In this document: piece after piece, positions 44,173-53,280 of the stretch
Layout of the letters: every line of letters starts with the position of its first letter
Numbering within the stretch: the stretch's first letter is position 1
Source: Methanolobus halotolerans
GTDB taxonomy: Archaea > Halobacteriota > Methanosarcinia > Methanosarcinales > Methanosarcinaceae
NCBI RefSeq assembly: GCF_004745425.1
Contig: NZ_PGGK01000004.1
Span: 124,001-188,000, forward strand
Direction: 5' to 3'
Length of the DNA stretch: 64,000 nt
The notes under the pieces: model-generated
Told to the model about the DNA's origin: nothing
What the model saw: the letters and a program-made list of their open reading frames with translations, nothing else
The model's database searches: none
Made by a program: the position numbers and the translations under genes

Positions 44173-44987
44173 GAACCGTTTTCGGAGTGTTCGGTGACCC
44201 GATAGCACATTCAAGATCCCCCCATATGCACAATGCAGCTTTCAGGGAACTTGGCATGGAGTGTACATATCATGCATTCAGGGTCAGCCGGGGTAATCTG
44301 AAGGATGCTCTTCTCGGAGGTAAGGCCATGGGTTTTGGCGGCGTGAACCTTACAGTACCGCTGAAACAGGAAGCATTGAAGATCGTTGATGCTGATCCGC
44401 TGGCAAAGAGCATAGGTGCTGTCAACACTATCGATTTCAAGGACGGAATGAAGGGTTATAATACAGACGGATTTGGAGCAAAACGTACTCTTGAGGAAAA
44501 GAGCGTTGAAATAAAAGGTTCTAATCTGCTCATAGTGGGTGCAGGAGGCGCTTCCCGTGCAATCGCCTTCCAGTTAGCAAAGGATGGAGCAAATATCACC
44601 ATAGCCAACAGGACGGAGCAGAAGGCCATTGACCTGGCATCCGATATTTCATTCATTGCCACCAGTGCCAGAGGATGCGGACTTGAGAACATCAAGGAAC
44701 TTATCATGGAGAGTGACATACTTATCAACTGCACCACCATGGGAATGCATCCCAATACCGAAGGGACAATAGCAACATCAGAGGAAATGCACCCTGAACT
44801 TACTGTATTAGATATTGTTTACAATCCTCTGGAAACCAGGCTTTTGAAGGAAGCAAAAAAAGCAGGTGCAAAAGCGATCACCGGCGAAATGATGCTCATC
44901 TACCAGGGAGCAGAGGCTTTCAGGATATGGACAGGTGTTGAACCGCCGGTAAGCACTATGAAAAAAGCAGTACTGGAGGAGCTCTGA
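44169..44987 (+). CDS. aroE: Shikimate dehydrogenase
   Basis: A 272-residue NADP-dependent shikimate dehydrogenase. Shikimate-binding GDPIAHSRSPHMHNAAF and GGVNLTVPLKQEAL, the NADP loop VGAGGASRAIAFQL with ANRTEQKA, and NCTTMGMHP are visible. The start is TTG at 44169, overlapping the aroD stop; the open frame further upstream lies inside aroD and is not used. TyrA follows 2 bp later. Confidence 0.95.
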   Translation: MRTVFGVFGDPIAHSRSPHMHNAAFRELGMECTYHAFRVSRGNLKDALLGGKAMGFGGVNLTVPLKQEALKIVDADPLAKSIGAVNTIDFKDGMKGYNTDGFGAKRTLEEKSVEIKGSNLLIVGAGGASRAIAFQLAKDGANITIANRTEQKAIDLASDISFIATSARGCGLENIKELIMESDILINCTTMGMHPNTEGTIATSEEMHPELTVLDIVYNPLETRLLKEAKKAGAKAITGEMMLIYQGAEAFRIWTGVEPPVSTMKKAVLEEL

Positions 44988-44989
44988 AT

Positions 44990-46303
44990 TTGAAAGTCCT
45001 TATTATAGGTGGTACCGGAGAGATGGGGCAATGGTTCACCCCTTTTTTCAAGAGCCATGGTTATGAGGTTGTTGTATGGGGCAGCAGCGGCAAGGTCGAG
45101 ATCGCTGAACGAATGGGAGTGGAGTTCGCCTGTGACCTTGATGCCACGATCAGCACCAGTGATATAGTCATAGTCACAGTGCCCATCAATATAACTGAAG
45201 ATGTCATCCGTGAGGCGGCACCGAAAATGAAGGGTGGCAGCCTGCTGATGGATTTCACATCTCTTAAGACCGGACCCACGGAGGCCATGAAGAAGTACGC
45301 TCCCGAAAATGTGGAGATACTTGGTACCCACCCCATGTTCGGACCATCCATACCAAGCCTGCATGGACAGATATTCATACTTACACCCATCGAGGGACGA
45401 TGTGACAAATGGTTCCCTGTGATGCGCTCACTTTTTGAGGATAACGGAGCACACATCGAGGTCATCAGCCCGGCAGAGCACGACAGATTCGTATCCGTTG
45501 TGCAGGGACTTACTCACTTTGCCTACATCACCATCGGCACCACTTTTGAGAGCCTCGATTTCAGCGTGAACGAATCAAGAAGGTTCATGAGCCCGGTCTA
45601 CGACATCATGCTTGATTTCGTAGGCAGGATACTTGGACAGAACCCGTACCTCTACGCATACATCCAGATGGAGAACCCGGAAGTTCTCAAGGTGCATGAT
45701 GCTTTCATGAAACAGTGCGGTGAGATGTCCTCCATTGTCAGGAAAAAGGACGTGGAAGCCTTCACTGCAAAAATGAAAGGTGCAGCAGTACATTTCGGTG
45801 ACACTGCATCGGCACTTCGCCGCTCTGACAAGCTCATAAACTCAAAGATCGCTGAGTTTGACAGCCTGCTGGAATCCATTGGACAGGAGATCGGCATCAT
45901 GCACACCTATTCTGGAATCGTACACACAGGTATCGTAAACAAGGTCACACCAAGAACCGTTGTGCTGGATACTGGAAGCAGGATGATACCTCTCAAAACA
46001 GAGAATATCCGACTGTTGAGCGAAGAGGAAATGCATGAGTGGAAGCTCGAGAATCTTGAGCATCATCTGAGGGATGTATCGGTTCTTATTCCCGAGGGTG
46101 CCGAGCCGAATGTCATCACGGACTTCATTTACTGCAACGGGGATGTTGTTTCAGTGGAGATAATCGACAGATATGACGGAATAAAAGGCACAAGCCGCCT
46201 GAGTGTGACATACCGGGTGATGATAATGGGCGATATTGAAGTTGAGAAGGTTCAGCAGGAGATAGAAAGACAGCTTAAGGGGATTGGTTGCACTATCCGT
46301 TGA
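44990..46303 (+). CDS. tyrA: Prephenate dehydrogenase with C-terminal FDX-ACB-like domain
   Basis: A 437-residue protein starting at TTG. Residues 1-280 are an archaeal prephenate dehydrogenase (GGTGEMGQWF NAD loop, DFTSLKTGP, GTHPMFGPSIPSLHGQ) that oxidises prephenate for tyrosine synthesis. A linker (about 290-350) is followed by a tail whose pattern RDVSVLIPEGAEPNVITDF ... VSVEIIDRYDGIKG ... LSVTYRVMIMGDIEVEKVQ ... GIGCTIR fits the ferredoxin-fold anticodon-binding domain of PheRS beta. It ends the aro operon. A decayed second copy of the tail lies at 48698-48859. The tail may sense aromatic amino acids or bind tRNA; this is untested inference. Confidence 0.92.
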   Translation: MKVLIIGGTGEMGQWFTPFFKSHGYEVVVWGSSGKVEIAERMGVEFACDLDATISTSDIVIVTVPINITEDVIREAAPKMKGGSLLMDFTSLKTGPTEAMKKYAPENVEILGTHPMFGPSIPSLHGQIFILTPIEGRCDKWFPVMRSLFEDNGAHIEVISPAEHDRFVSVVQGLTHFAYITIGTTFESLDFSVNESRRFMSPVYDIMLDFVGRILGQNPYLYAYIQMENPEVLKVHDAFMKQCGEMSSIVRKKDVEAFTAKMKGAAVHFGDTASALRRSDKLINSKIAEFDSLLESIGQEIGIMHTYSGIVHTGIVNKVTPRTVVLDTGSRMIPLKTENIRLLSEEEMHEWKLENLEHHLRDVSVLIPEGAEPNVITDFIYCNGDVVSVEIIDRYDGIKGTSRLSVTYRVMIMGDIEVEKVQQEIERQLKGIGCTIR

Positions 46304-46405
46304 AACAAAACATATCCAGCAAAAAAAAGTTATTAAAGGTTATGTAGATTCGAAAGTCTTAATTGACAATGATTTCTACAGTGCCTCTTTTTTTACCTTC
46401 CGTAG

Positions 46406-47545
46406 TTATGAAAAAGACTCCGCAATCGATTTAATCTCTGATTCATTGAGTGAAGAGATGATAGTAATTGTGATATTTCCTGATTGCCACTCAAGTGCTT
46501 TCATATTTCCTTCAAAAACAGGATAAATCTTTCCTTCACTTCCGTTGATATTGATATGGTTTACGTCTTTTTCAAAGCCATAGATATCGGATGTATTTCT
46601 TTCAGAAAGAACTTCTCTAACATGTAGTTCGTTATCACCATTTGTATAAACAAGAGTCACTCTTTCACAAGGCTGGCCTGAAAAAATACTAAAGCCACTA
46701 TGTATAAACGATAAATATTGAGTATCCATACTAGAGGAGACAGTTGTATAGTTGAGTTTGTATCCTTTTGGCATATAATCAGGAGTAAGTATTTCAAAAG
46801 TAACCCTTTTTCTTGAGACTTCCAACTGCAGCTTTTTTAATTCAGTACTAAACTGTTCTTCTTTCAGCACTATTACTTTTGATTCCTTTGGTATCTCAAA
46901 ATCAAACACATGTTCCGGAATATCAGAATTTATTTTTATGTCTTTGATACTTACTACAAATAACGCATCCTCATTTTTATTAGAAATTTCATATCTTATA
47001 ACCATCCAATTTTTTTTATCAACCCATATTTTTGATTTTTCCCCTATTGTTTTATTGCTATCGGTTGAAGGAATTAACTCAAGTATATATGCATCTCTTC
47101 CATCTATAATATCAGATCCTACCAGAGATGGTGACATTCCGTTAAGTGTTTCATTTAAAAACACAGAATAAAGATTTGGCTCAAATAATTTGTCATCGTC
47201 TGAAGTATTGTATAGTGATTTTTTGAAAACGATGCCATAATCAGGATTATAAATTAATTGCATGCTTCTATTGGACATCATCCCAATTCCTGGATTAATG
47301 TTTGATGCTTGAAAAGAGCCTTTCATAAACACAGGTTTTTTCCAAATAATACTATATTTTTCCGTATTATTGTCATCCAGGCTTGAATTAACATACATTG
47401 TATAGGAATAGTCTTCAAAGGAATCTGCCCTCATATGCACTTTCGATAAAATATCATCAGTGCTAATTTTTTCATCACAACCTAATGATAAAGTACACAA
47501 AATTGTCAAGACAAAAACAATTGCCATCTTTTTAAAGCCAAACAT
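46406..47545 (-). CDS. Secreted lipoprotein with LolA/MucB-like and DUF4367-like parts
   Basis: A 379-residue exported protein. The N-terminus has a basic start, a hydrophobic stretch and a lipobox LSLGC with Cys23, so it is probably anchored outside the membrane. The first half resembles outer-membrane-lipoprotein-sorting (LolA/RseB) folds (SKVHMRADSFEDYSYTMYV..., IDGRDAYILEL); the last 130 residues contain DYMPKGYKL and WQSGNITITIISSLNESEIKSIAESF, like DUF4367. Many Asn-x-Ser/Thr sites could be glycosylated. Base composition is clearly more AT-rich than the aro genes, suggesting later acquisition. Role unknown. Confidence 0.8.
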   Translation of the reverse strand: MFGFKKMAIVFVLTILCTLSLGCDEKISTDDILSKVHMRADSFEDYSYTMYVNSSLDDNNTEKYSIIWKKPVFMKGSFQASNINPGIGMMSNRSMQLIYNPDYGIVFKKSLYNTSDDDKLFEPNLYSVFLNETLNGMSPSLVGSDIIDGRDAYILELIPSTDSNKTIGEKSKIWVDKKNWMVIRYEISNKNEDALFVVSIKDIKINSDIPEHVFDFEIPKESKVIVLKEEQFSTELKKLQLEVSRKRVTFEILTPDYMPKGYKLNYTTVSSSMDTQYLSFIHSGFSIFSGQPCERVTLVYTNGDNELHVREVLSERNTSDIYGFEKDVNHININGSEGKIYPVFEGNMKALEWQSGNITITIISSLNESEIKSIAESFS

Positions 47546-47699
47546 AATAAATATTCCCTGAATTCAATAAAAATTTTATATCCACATTTTTGATTTTCTT
47601 TTAACAATCTATTTTAGTAGAATTAAATGGATTGTTAACGCATCTAAATGTAAATATAAATTATTTGTCACCATTGAAACTAGATCTCAAACCTCACCA

Positions 47700-48086
47700 T
47701 CAAATATCACAATAGCAAGAATCTTCTCTCATTCCAACCAAAGTTTTCAAGGGTAGATATGCATAGCATTTAACTTCTAGTTTCACATTTGTCCTGTAGT
47801 CCCCACTACTTGGAACATCAATATAATCGTTTCCAGAAGCTGAACAAGATTCAGGAACACTATGGACTATTGGAGTTAGACTTATTGGCTCACTAACCCA
47901 GATAGTAATTTTCATTTCACAGGGAGCGGGGGAATTGAATTTTTTGGATGTTGTTTGACATCCACTTACAAACCAATCTACATTTATATATCTGCTACCA
48001 TTGGAGCGTTCATACAATTTGCCAGTAAAGTTAATATATACCATCGCCAGTAGCATCAAAGTGCTCTTGATTACAACTATCCACAA
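47700..48086 (-). CDS. Hypothetical, possibly secreted protein; frame uncertain
   Basis: A 128-residue ORF starting at TTG with GGGAGATA about 6 bp upstream. Read this way the N-terminus (IVVIKSTLMLLAMVYINF) is a signal-anchor-like helix and the rest is polar with seven cysteines. However, an overlapping frame from ATG 48144 gives a natural-looking hydrophilic stretch (LGDTLVDSCNQEHFDATGDGIY) that would join this ORF if one base were added in the TATATATT run at about 48033. So it is either a small secreted protein or a frameshifted longer one. No family recognised; AT-rich accessory context. Confidence 0.45.
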   Translation of the reverse strand: MWIVVIKSTLMLLAMVYINFTGKLYERSNGSRYINVDWFVSGCQTTSKKFNSPAPCEMKITIWVSEPISLTPIVHSVPESCSASGNDYIDVPSSGDYRTNVKLEVKCYAYLPLKTLVGMREDSCYCDI

Positions 48087-48190
48087 GTGTATCTCCCAAG
48101 GAAGATTCTGTTTTCAAAATTTTATTTTTTTGCTTTTCACACATAATATCCGCTTTTTCTATTTACTCTTAAAGCAGAAATAGGAAGTCT

Positions 48191-48294
48191 TAAGTCTAGT
48201 AAGCCTATCTTACTTCTGCCTTTAAGGCTCAAGGAGTTCAAAGCCAATCTAGTAAATTCCTTTGGACTCCTTGCACACATATTTTCAATGTGTG
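48191..48294. repeat. Clustered inverted repeats in an AT-rich gap
   Basis: Three hairpins in series: GCCTT/AAGGC (48218-48228), CAAGGAGTTCAAAG / CTTTGGACTCCTTG (48230-48243 with 48260-48273, one mismatch) and CACACAT/ATGTGTG (48274-48280 with 48288-48294). TCTAGTAA occurs twice. It could be a structured RNA, terminator array or the end of a lost mobile element. The rest of 48145-48517 shows no gene. Confidence 0.45.
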
Positions 48295-48517
48295 GTTGGT
48301 ACTAAAATTTTTTATGATTAATAAGTATTACGGCCTAATCTTCAAACTGTTAGTAATAAGCATCATAATCAAGCATAATAACTTGACTCCGGCAGAGTAG
48401 TTGCTTTCCATTTACTATGGCATGATGTCTAAAACAAATAAATTCCATGCATACTTATGCAAAAAAAGAATAAAAAGTAGGTATTCTGTAGAACCAATAA
48501 TAATGATATCAAAAAAC

Positions 48518-48697
<180 letters not shown>

Positions 48698-48859
48698 ATA
48701 ATCTCAGTGAATAAAATAGATACTTACACCGGCTTGAAAGAAACCGAAAGGACCAGCGTTACCTATCGTGTCAGCATAGCCGGAGATGCAGATGCCACCA
48801 AGGTTAATGATGATATAGTGGAGCTGCTTTGTGGCATAGGCTGCAAACTCAGAATATGA
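48698..48859 (+). pseudogene. Remnant of a second tyrA C-terminus (FDX-ACB-like tail)
   Basis: An open stretch of about 53 codons reads SVNKIDTYTGLKETERTSVTYRV then KVNDDIVELLCGIGCKLR (quoted in pieces), co-linear with SVEIIDRYDGIKGTSRLSVTYRV and KVQQEIERQLKGIGCTIR at the end of intact TyrA. The dehydrogenase part is absent. A GTG at 48707 could in theory start a 50-residue protein, but there is no proper ribosome-binding site. Confidence 0.85.
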
Positions 48860-48872
48860 CATCATTCCCGAA

Positions 48873-49271
48873 ATGATCATTTCCCAACTTCCATTTGCAT
48901 GCTGTTCTGACAATATTCGCGGGAAGATACACAGGGGAAATATTATCAGGTACCTGCACCTATATCAGATTAGTGATATTGTGAACGGCTTATCCCAAAA
49001 TCCCCAGCAATATATCCGGTTTTACAAAATCGGGATATTCTTTACCGCTGCTTTCGGATTATATCTCGGAATCCAGGGGTTATATCTAATGATCGTAGCC
49101 AATAACTTCATAACCGGCATACCCCTTTTCATTGCCGCAATACTGATAGCACCCCCACCGGTAGGCATTTCCGCTATGCTGAAGCAACAATTCAATATCG
49201 ACATATCGATGGCCGCCAGAATGCTAATTGCAACTCTGCTACTGCTTATCGCATGGTTGAGCCTGCCCTGA
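48873..49271 (+). CDS. Small membrane protein of unknown function
   Basis: A 132-residue ORF with three hydrophobic helices in its last 90 residues (IGIFFTAAFGLYLGIQGLYLMI, in part; ITGIPLFIAAILIAPP; MLIATLLLLIAWLSL) and a polar, less convincing first 35 residues. A GTG at 48981 would give a 96-residue protein starting just before the helices and may be the real start. It lies between the tyrA remnant and tpiA, with its 3' end 22 bp from the convergent tpiA stop. No family recognised. Confidence 0.6.
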   Translation: MIISQLPFACCSDNIRGKIHRGNIIRYLHLYQISDIVNGLSQNPQQYIRFYKIGIFFTAAFGLYLGIQGLYLMIVANNFITGIPLFIAAILIAPPPVGISAMLKQQFNIDISMAARMLIATLLLLIAWLSLP

Positions 49272-49293
49272 AAAAGAAAACAGGAAAAATCAG

Positions 49294-49962
49294 TCAGATC
49301 TTACTTACAAGATCCTCAAGTGCGGCCCCGGGGTCTGCAGCTTTTACTATACCTGATGCCAGAAGGACACCAACTGAACCAAGTTCAAGAGCCGCTACAA
49401 GGTCTTCTCCTTTTGATATACCTGCCCCACAGAGAACCTGTACTGCAGGGTCGATACGCTTTACCGCTTCCACGGAACCAGTCACAACTTCCGGGTCCGC
49501 CTGTGATACAGGGATACCGGAACCGATCAGTTCGGGTGGTTCCACAGCAACATAATCAGGCCCAAGTGCTGCTGCTGCTGCGGAGGTTGCAACATTGTTG
49601 GTACAGACTATTGTCCTGAAGCCGACTCCTTTTGCAGCGCTGATCGATGCATCGATATTTGCCAGCGTAAGACGGCATTCGGAATGGTTGATAAGAGTTC
49701 CGATTGCGCCTGAATCCTTTACACATTGAGCGAATGCATGTCCGGTAAAACTGCCTGCACCTACCGGGTCAAGACTCTGTGAATAGACCGGCAGGTCAAC
49801 CTGTGATGCTACACGATAGATATCGCAGAACTGTGGTGCAACACCAATCTCTATACCGGAATCATCTGCAACTTCTTTACATGCCTGTGCAACCTTTACG
49901 GCGCCTTCGCCTGTACCCTCAAGATATGTCTTGAGGTTCAGGACTATCAGTGTAGAACTCAA
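49294..49962 (-). CDS. tpiA: Triosephosphate isomerase (archaeal type)
   Basis: A 222-residue archaeal-length TIM interconverting dihydroxyacetone phosphate and glyceraldehyde 3-phosphate. Catalytic residues are visible: Asn/Lys in LNLKTYLEG, His in LINHSECRL and Glu in VAVEPPELIGSG. The phosphate-binding end GISKGEDL and [11 protein letters not shown] is intact. A decayed second copy lies 600 bp downstream at 48518-48697, evidence of an ancestral duplication. Confidence 0.97.
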   Translation of the reverse strand: MSSTLIVLNLKTYLEGTGEGAVKVAQACKEVADDSGIEIGVAPQFCDIYRVASQVDLPVYSQSLDPVGAGSFTGHAFAQCVKDSGAIGTLINHSECRLTLANIDASISAAKGVGFRTIVCTNNVATSAAAAALGPDYVAVEPPELIGSGIPVSQADPEVVTGSVEAVKRIDPAVQVLCGAGISKGEDLVAALELGSVGVLLASGIVKAADPGAALEDLVSKI

Positions 49963-50086
49963 TTTCGGTCACTCCAATATGAATATCAGTATATGTGTCA
50001 AGTACGTAGCACTATAGATGTAACTTCAAGTATAAATACAAAAGTGAAAAGATAAAAGAAAAAGAAAACGTGTGAAGAACACACGC

Positions 50087-51265
50087 TTAGAAGTCGGTCA
50101 TTACCCTGAACTGGTCGATCTCAGGGTTGTTAAGGCCTTCAATGAATTTCTCTGCAACCTGCCTTACATCCTTGGCGTTGGTGATAGCTCTTCCTACCAC
50201 AAGGACATCAGCACCTGCTTCAAGTGCCTGTGGCATGGTGTCGATACGTACGCCACCGGCAACTGCGACCAGTATCTTTGGCGAGAGTGCCTTGATGTCG
50301 TCTATACTTCCCCATGCGTGCGCAGTACTCTCAACATCGATACCACGGTGAAGTTCAACTACATCAGGGAGTACATCAAGCTTCTTGAGTACAGCCACAG
50401 GGTCGTCGCAGTTGAGAGTGTCCATGACAGCGTAGATACCTGTCTTGTGGGCTTCCTCGATAACTTTATTCATGGTTGCTATTGGTGCAAGAGCTGAAAC
50501 GACAATTGCGTCTGCTGTTGCGTCTGCAACCATGCGTGCCTCGAGGTTTCCTGTATCAAGGGTCTTGAGGTCAGCAACTATGAATGCATCAGGACGGATC
50601 TCCCTGAGTTTTGAGATAACGTCCACACCATAGCGCTTGATAAGAGGTGTGCCTGCTTCAAGAATAACGTGATCGCTCTTTGGTATCTGCTTTACGATGT
50701 CCAGAATTACAGGAAGGTTAGGGTTATCCAGGGCAACCTGCAGATATGGCGGGTTCCAGAGTCTGGAGACCTTGAATCCCATAACAGCATGGCCCATTCT
50801 GTCCTTCTCTCTAAGTACAGTGTCAACATCCGGGAAACCATCAACTGCACGTTTTACTGCCAATTTTGCTGCTCCGTAGTTATATCTGTATATCTTATTG
50901 TAGTCCTTTGCCCCAGGATGGATGAAAACACTTGCAACAACAACTATGTCTTCAATATCCATGTCTCCGAATGCCCCTTCTTCAAGAGCATCTGCGATAG
51001 CCTTTGATACAGCAGCCTGTGCAGGACCGAATATCTGTGCAGCCTGGGCCATGTTCTTTACTGTGACCTTTGGAACGATAAGTGTTGCAGGCTTTGCCGG
51101 AAGATTTGGACGGATCACTGAAAGCAGAGGCGTGTGACCTACTGATAACTGTGTAAAACCATTTGCAAATGCCTGGCCCACAGGACCGTCTTTGTTTCCG
51201 ACCATAATGTCAATGTGTGCGAGTTCTGGTTCCTCGCCAATTAATGCTTCTCCGATTAGTAACAT
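50087..51265 (-). CDS. fae-hps: Bifunctional formaldehyde-activating enzyme / 3-hexulose-6-phosphate synthase (Fae-Hps)
   Basis: A 392-residue fusion. Residues 1-160 are Fae ([20 protein letters not shown] with the essential His, [24 protein letters not shown]), which joins formaldehyde to tetrahydromethanopterin. The rest is Hps ([38 protein letters not shown]). In methanogens the fusion makes ribulose 5-phosphate from fructose 6-phosphate and captures the released formaldehyde. A separate Hps-RraA lies at 25211. Twin TATA-like repeats lie upstream (51398-51450). Confidence 0.96.
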   Translation of the reverse strand: MLLIGEALIGEEPELAHIDIMVGNKDGPVGQAFANGFTQLSVGHTPLLSVIRPNLPAKPATLIVPKVTVKNMAQAAQIFGPAQAAVSKAIADALEEGAFGDMDIEDIVVVASVFIHPGAKDYNKIYRYNYGAAKLAVKRAVDGFPDVDTVLREKDRMGHAVMGFKVSRLWNPPYLQVALDNPNLPVILDIVKQIPKSDHVILEAGTPLIKRYGVDVISKLREIRPDAFIVADLKTLDTGNLEARMVADATADAIVVSALAPIATMNKVIEEAHKTGIYAVMDTLNCDDPVAVLKKLDVLPDVVELHRGIDVESTAHAWGSIDDIKALSPKILVAVAGGVRIDTMPQALEAGADVLVVGRAITNAKDVRQVAEKFIEGLNNPEIDQFRVMTDF

Positions 51266-51397
51266 GATTCACCTACGTATATACTATAAATATCAATTTG
51301 TTTGCAATTTGTTTAATATTAATTTGTTTGGATTCGCTTATTAGTTCTTATGCTAATATTCAGATAGGGGATTTACTATTTCTCGTGCAAAACCAGC

Positions 51398-51450
51398 GCT
51401 TTATATATTAGATTTATGGCAGAATCACGAGATTTGTGCTTTATATATTA
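51398..51450. repeat. Direct repeat of a TATA-like 13-mer upstream of fae-hps
   Basis: GCTTTATATATTA occurs at 51398-51410 and 51438-51450, exactly 40 bp apart. Each contains a TATA box readable on the minus strand. They may be alternative promoters of fae-hps. The rest of 51266-51559 is AT-rich without a gene. Confidence 0.4.
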
Positions 51451-51559
51451 TATATCAATAAATAGTTTGTTGAAACTTTCGTTCTTAGTTTCAAGAGCTA
51501 AATATAATCCTGGGACAGATGGCTTAAGTTAAATAATACATTGATTTGCGAAGTTACCC

Positions 51560-52483
51560 CTATTTGTTTAGAAGTCTTGTATATACTATTTCGGTATTTG
51601 GAGTAGTCACGTTAAGCTCTTTTCCATAACGAATCAATGTTCCTCCAAACAGGTCACCTTCGTTTATTTCTCCTTTTAGCTCCACGTCCCGTTGGAAAGA
51701 TGTTTTCGCTTCATATGGAAATCCCTTTGCTTTTGAAAGTGAAGTTTCTACAATATCGTTGTCTAAATTGATATCCAACTTTTTAGCTATTTCTTCGACC
51801 TCATTCATTATCGACTTTGTCAGTTCGCTCAATTCAGGACTGTCTAATACTTCACCCAATGTTTTTCCATAAGCAGCTGTTACTAATCCGAATGCTGCTA
51901 TGAACATATATTTTGACCATATCGATATCTGGACCGGATTCTCCCAGTTAAAGTTGATCGATGAATCATTTAGCAATGATAACAATGCCCTTGGATAAAA
52001 TTCAGGATACATTGGGTCTTTTCCCAACGATATTTTACAACTACCGCCTTTTTGATAAATAACCCCGGGACTTTCAATGTGAGTGCCAACATAAATACAT
52101 GAAGGGAAAACGACTCCTGTATCCAGTTGACTTCTTATCTTTTCATAAATATCAACACCATTTAATAATGGAAGAATAACAGTCTCCTCATTGGATATTT
52201 TAGCAATTTCAGCAATCGCACTTTCCAGGTCATATGCCTTAACCAATAATACAATAATATCGCATATTGGTAAATCGCCAACATTATTAGTGCACAATTT
52301 CGGAGAAACGTTTATTAGTTCCTCACCTCCGGATTTTTTCAACGTCAAACCCTGTGAATTTATGGTATCCTCATGAGGACCACGTGCAACAAAGAAAATA
52401 TCGTGTTTTTCACCAAATTTTTTCGTCACAAGAGCTCCAAAGTACCCTCCAACTCCTCCAACTCCAAAAAAACAGATTTTCAT
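51560..52483 (-). CDS. 2-Dehydropantoate 2-reductase (PanE/ApbA family)
   Basis: A 307-residue NADP-dependent reductase. The N-terminal GVGGVGGYFGALV loop, PLLNGVD and the C-terminal FPYEAKTSFQRDVELKGEINEGDLFGG region (quoted in part) are the ketopantoate reductase pattern, used for CoA synthesis. Base composition is distinctly AT-rich relative to fae-hps and nth, which hints at acquisition. It is monocistronic and could be a paralogue with another substrate. Confidence 0.88.
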   Translation of the reverse strand: MKICFFGVGGVGGYFGALVTKKFGEKHDIFFVARGPHEDTINSQGLTLKKSGGEELINVSPKLCTNNVGDLPICDIIVLLVKAYDLESAIAEIAKISNEETVILPLLNGVDIYEKIRSQLDTGVVFPSCIYVGTHIESPGVIYQKGGSCKISLGKDPMYPEFYPRALLSLLNDSSINFNWENPVQISIWSKYMFIAAFGLVTAAYGKTLGEVLDSPELSELTKSIMNEVEEIAKKLDINLDNDIVETSLSKAKGFPYEAKTSFQRDVELKGEINEGDLFGGTLIRYGKELNVTTPNTEIVYTRLLNK

Positions 52484-52560
52484 AAGCTTGTACCCATTGT
52501 TTTTAATATAGTTATTTACTCTTGGTTGAGCAATTTCTGGTTAAAGTAATCCGATCAATC

Positions 52561-53172
52561 TTAAATGATCTTGGGACAGATATCATTCATAATACATCCC
52601 CCGCATTTCGGACTTACAGGACGGCAGACGTTCTGACCGAACAACACCATCAGACCATTGATATCCTTCCAGTCCTGCTTTGAAACAACTTTTTCAAGTT
52701 CCTTTTCAGTCTCATCAGGCTCTGATGTATCGACAAGGCCCATGCGGTTGGATATCCGGTGCACGTGGGTATCTACTGCTATGACATCCTGCTCGTACCC
52801 ATAACCCAGCACACAGTTGGCAGTCTTGCGTCCAACTCCGGGCAATTTGAGAAGCTCATCAATGCTGTTTGGGACCACACCGCCATAATCCTGTAAAATC
52901 ATACGGGATATATCGATAATACGGTGTGATTTGACCCTGTAAAAACCTACGTTCCTGATAAGTTCCCGGACCTCATCCACATCTGCTCCTGCCAGTTCCT
53001 GAACAGTACCGAACACCTCGAAAAGATCCTGTGTAGCAGGAATAGTTACCTCATCGCGTGTGCGTTGGGACAGGACAGTTGAGATAAGAAGATAAAAAGG
53101 GTCCCGGTTCGCATGGAAATAACCGTTCGGATACAGTTCTTTAAGCCGGGAGAACACTTGTTCCACATACAT
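52561..53172 (-). CDS. nth: Endonuclease III
   Basis: A 203-residue DNA glycosylase/AP lyase that removes oxidised pyrimidines. The helix-hairpin-helix LPGVGRKTANCVLGYG with catalytic Lys, the Asp in AVDTHVHRISNRMG and the C-terminal [4Fe-4S] loop Cys-x6-Cys-x2-Cys-x5-Cys are all intact. Monocistronic. Confidence 0.97.
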   Translation of the reverse strand: MYVEQVFSRLKELYPNGYFHANRDPFYLLISTVLSQRTRDEVTIPATQDLFEVFGTVQELAGADVDEVRELIRNVGFYRVKSHRIIDISRMILQDYGGVVPNSIDELLKLPGVGRKTANCVLGYGYEQDVIAVDTHVHRISNRMGLVDTSEPDETEKELEKVVSKQDWKDINGLMVLFGQNVCRPVSPKCGGCIMNDICPKII

Positions 53173-53280
53173 CAGAAAGTGGATAGTTTACCAAGTTATA
53201 AACTGTTTTCTATAAGGAGGGATGATGACCGGGCTTCCCGGCCTGACAGCCACTGTTATTGCCATATTCAACGTGACATC

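Noticed and set aside
48707-48859. Independent 50-residue FDX-ACB-like protein starting at GTG
   Set aside because: No proper ribosome-binding site, and the adjoining tpiA remnant shows the region is a duplication scar.
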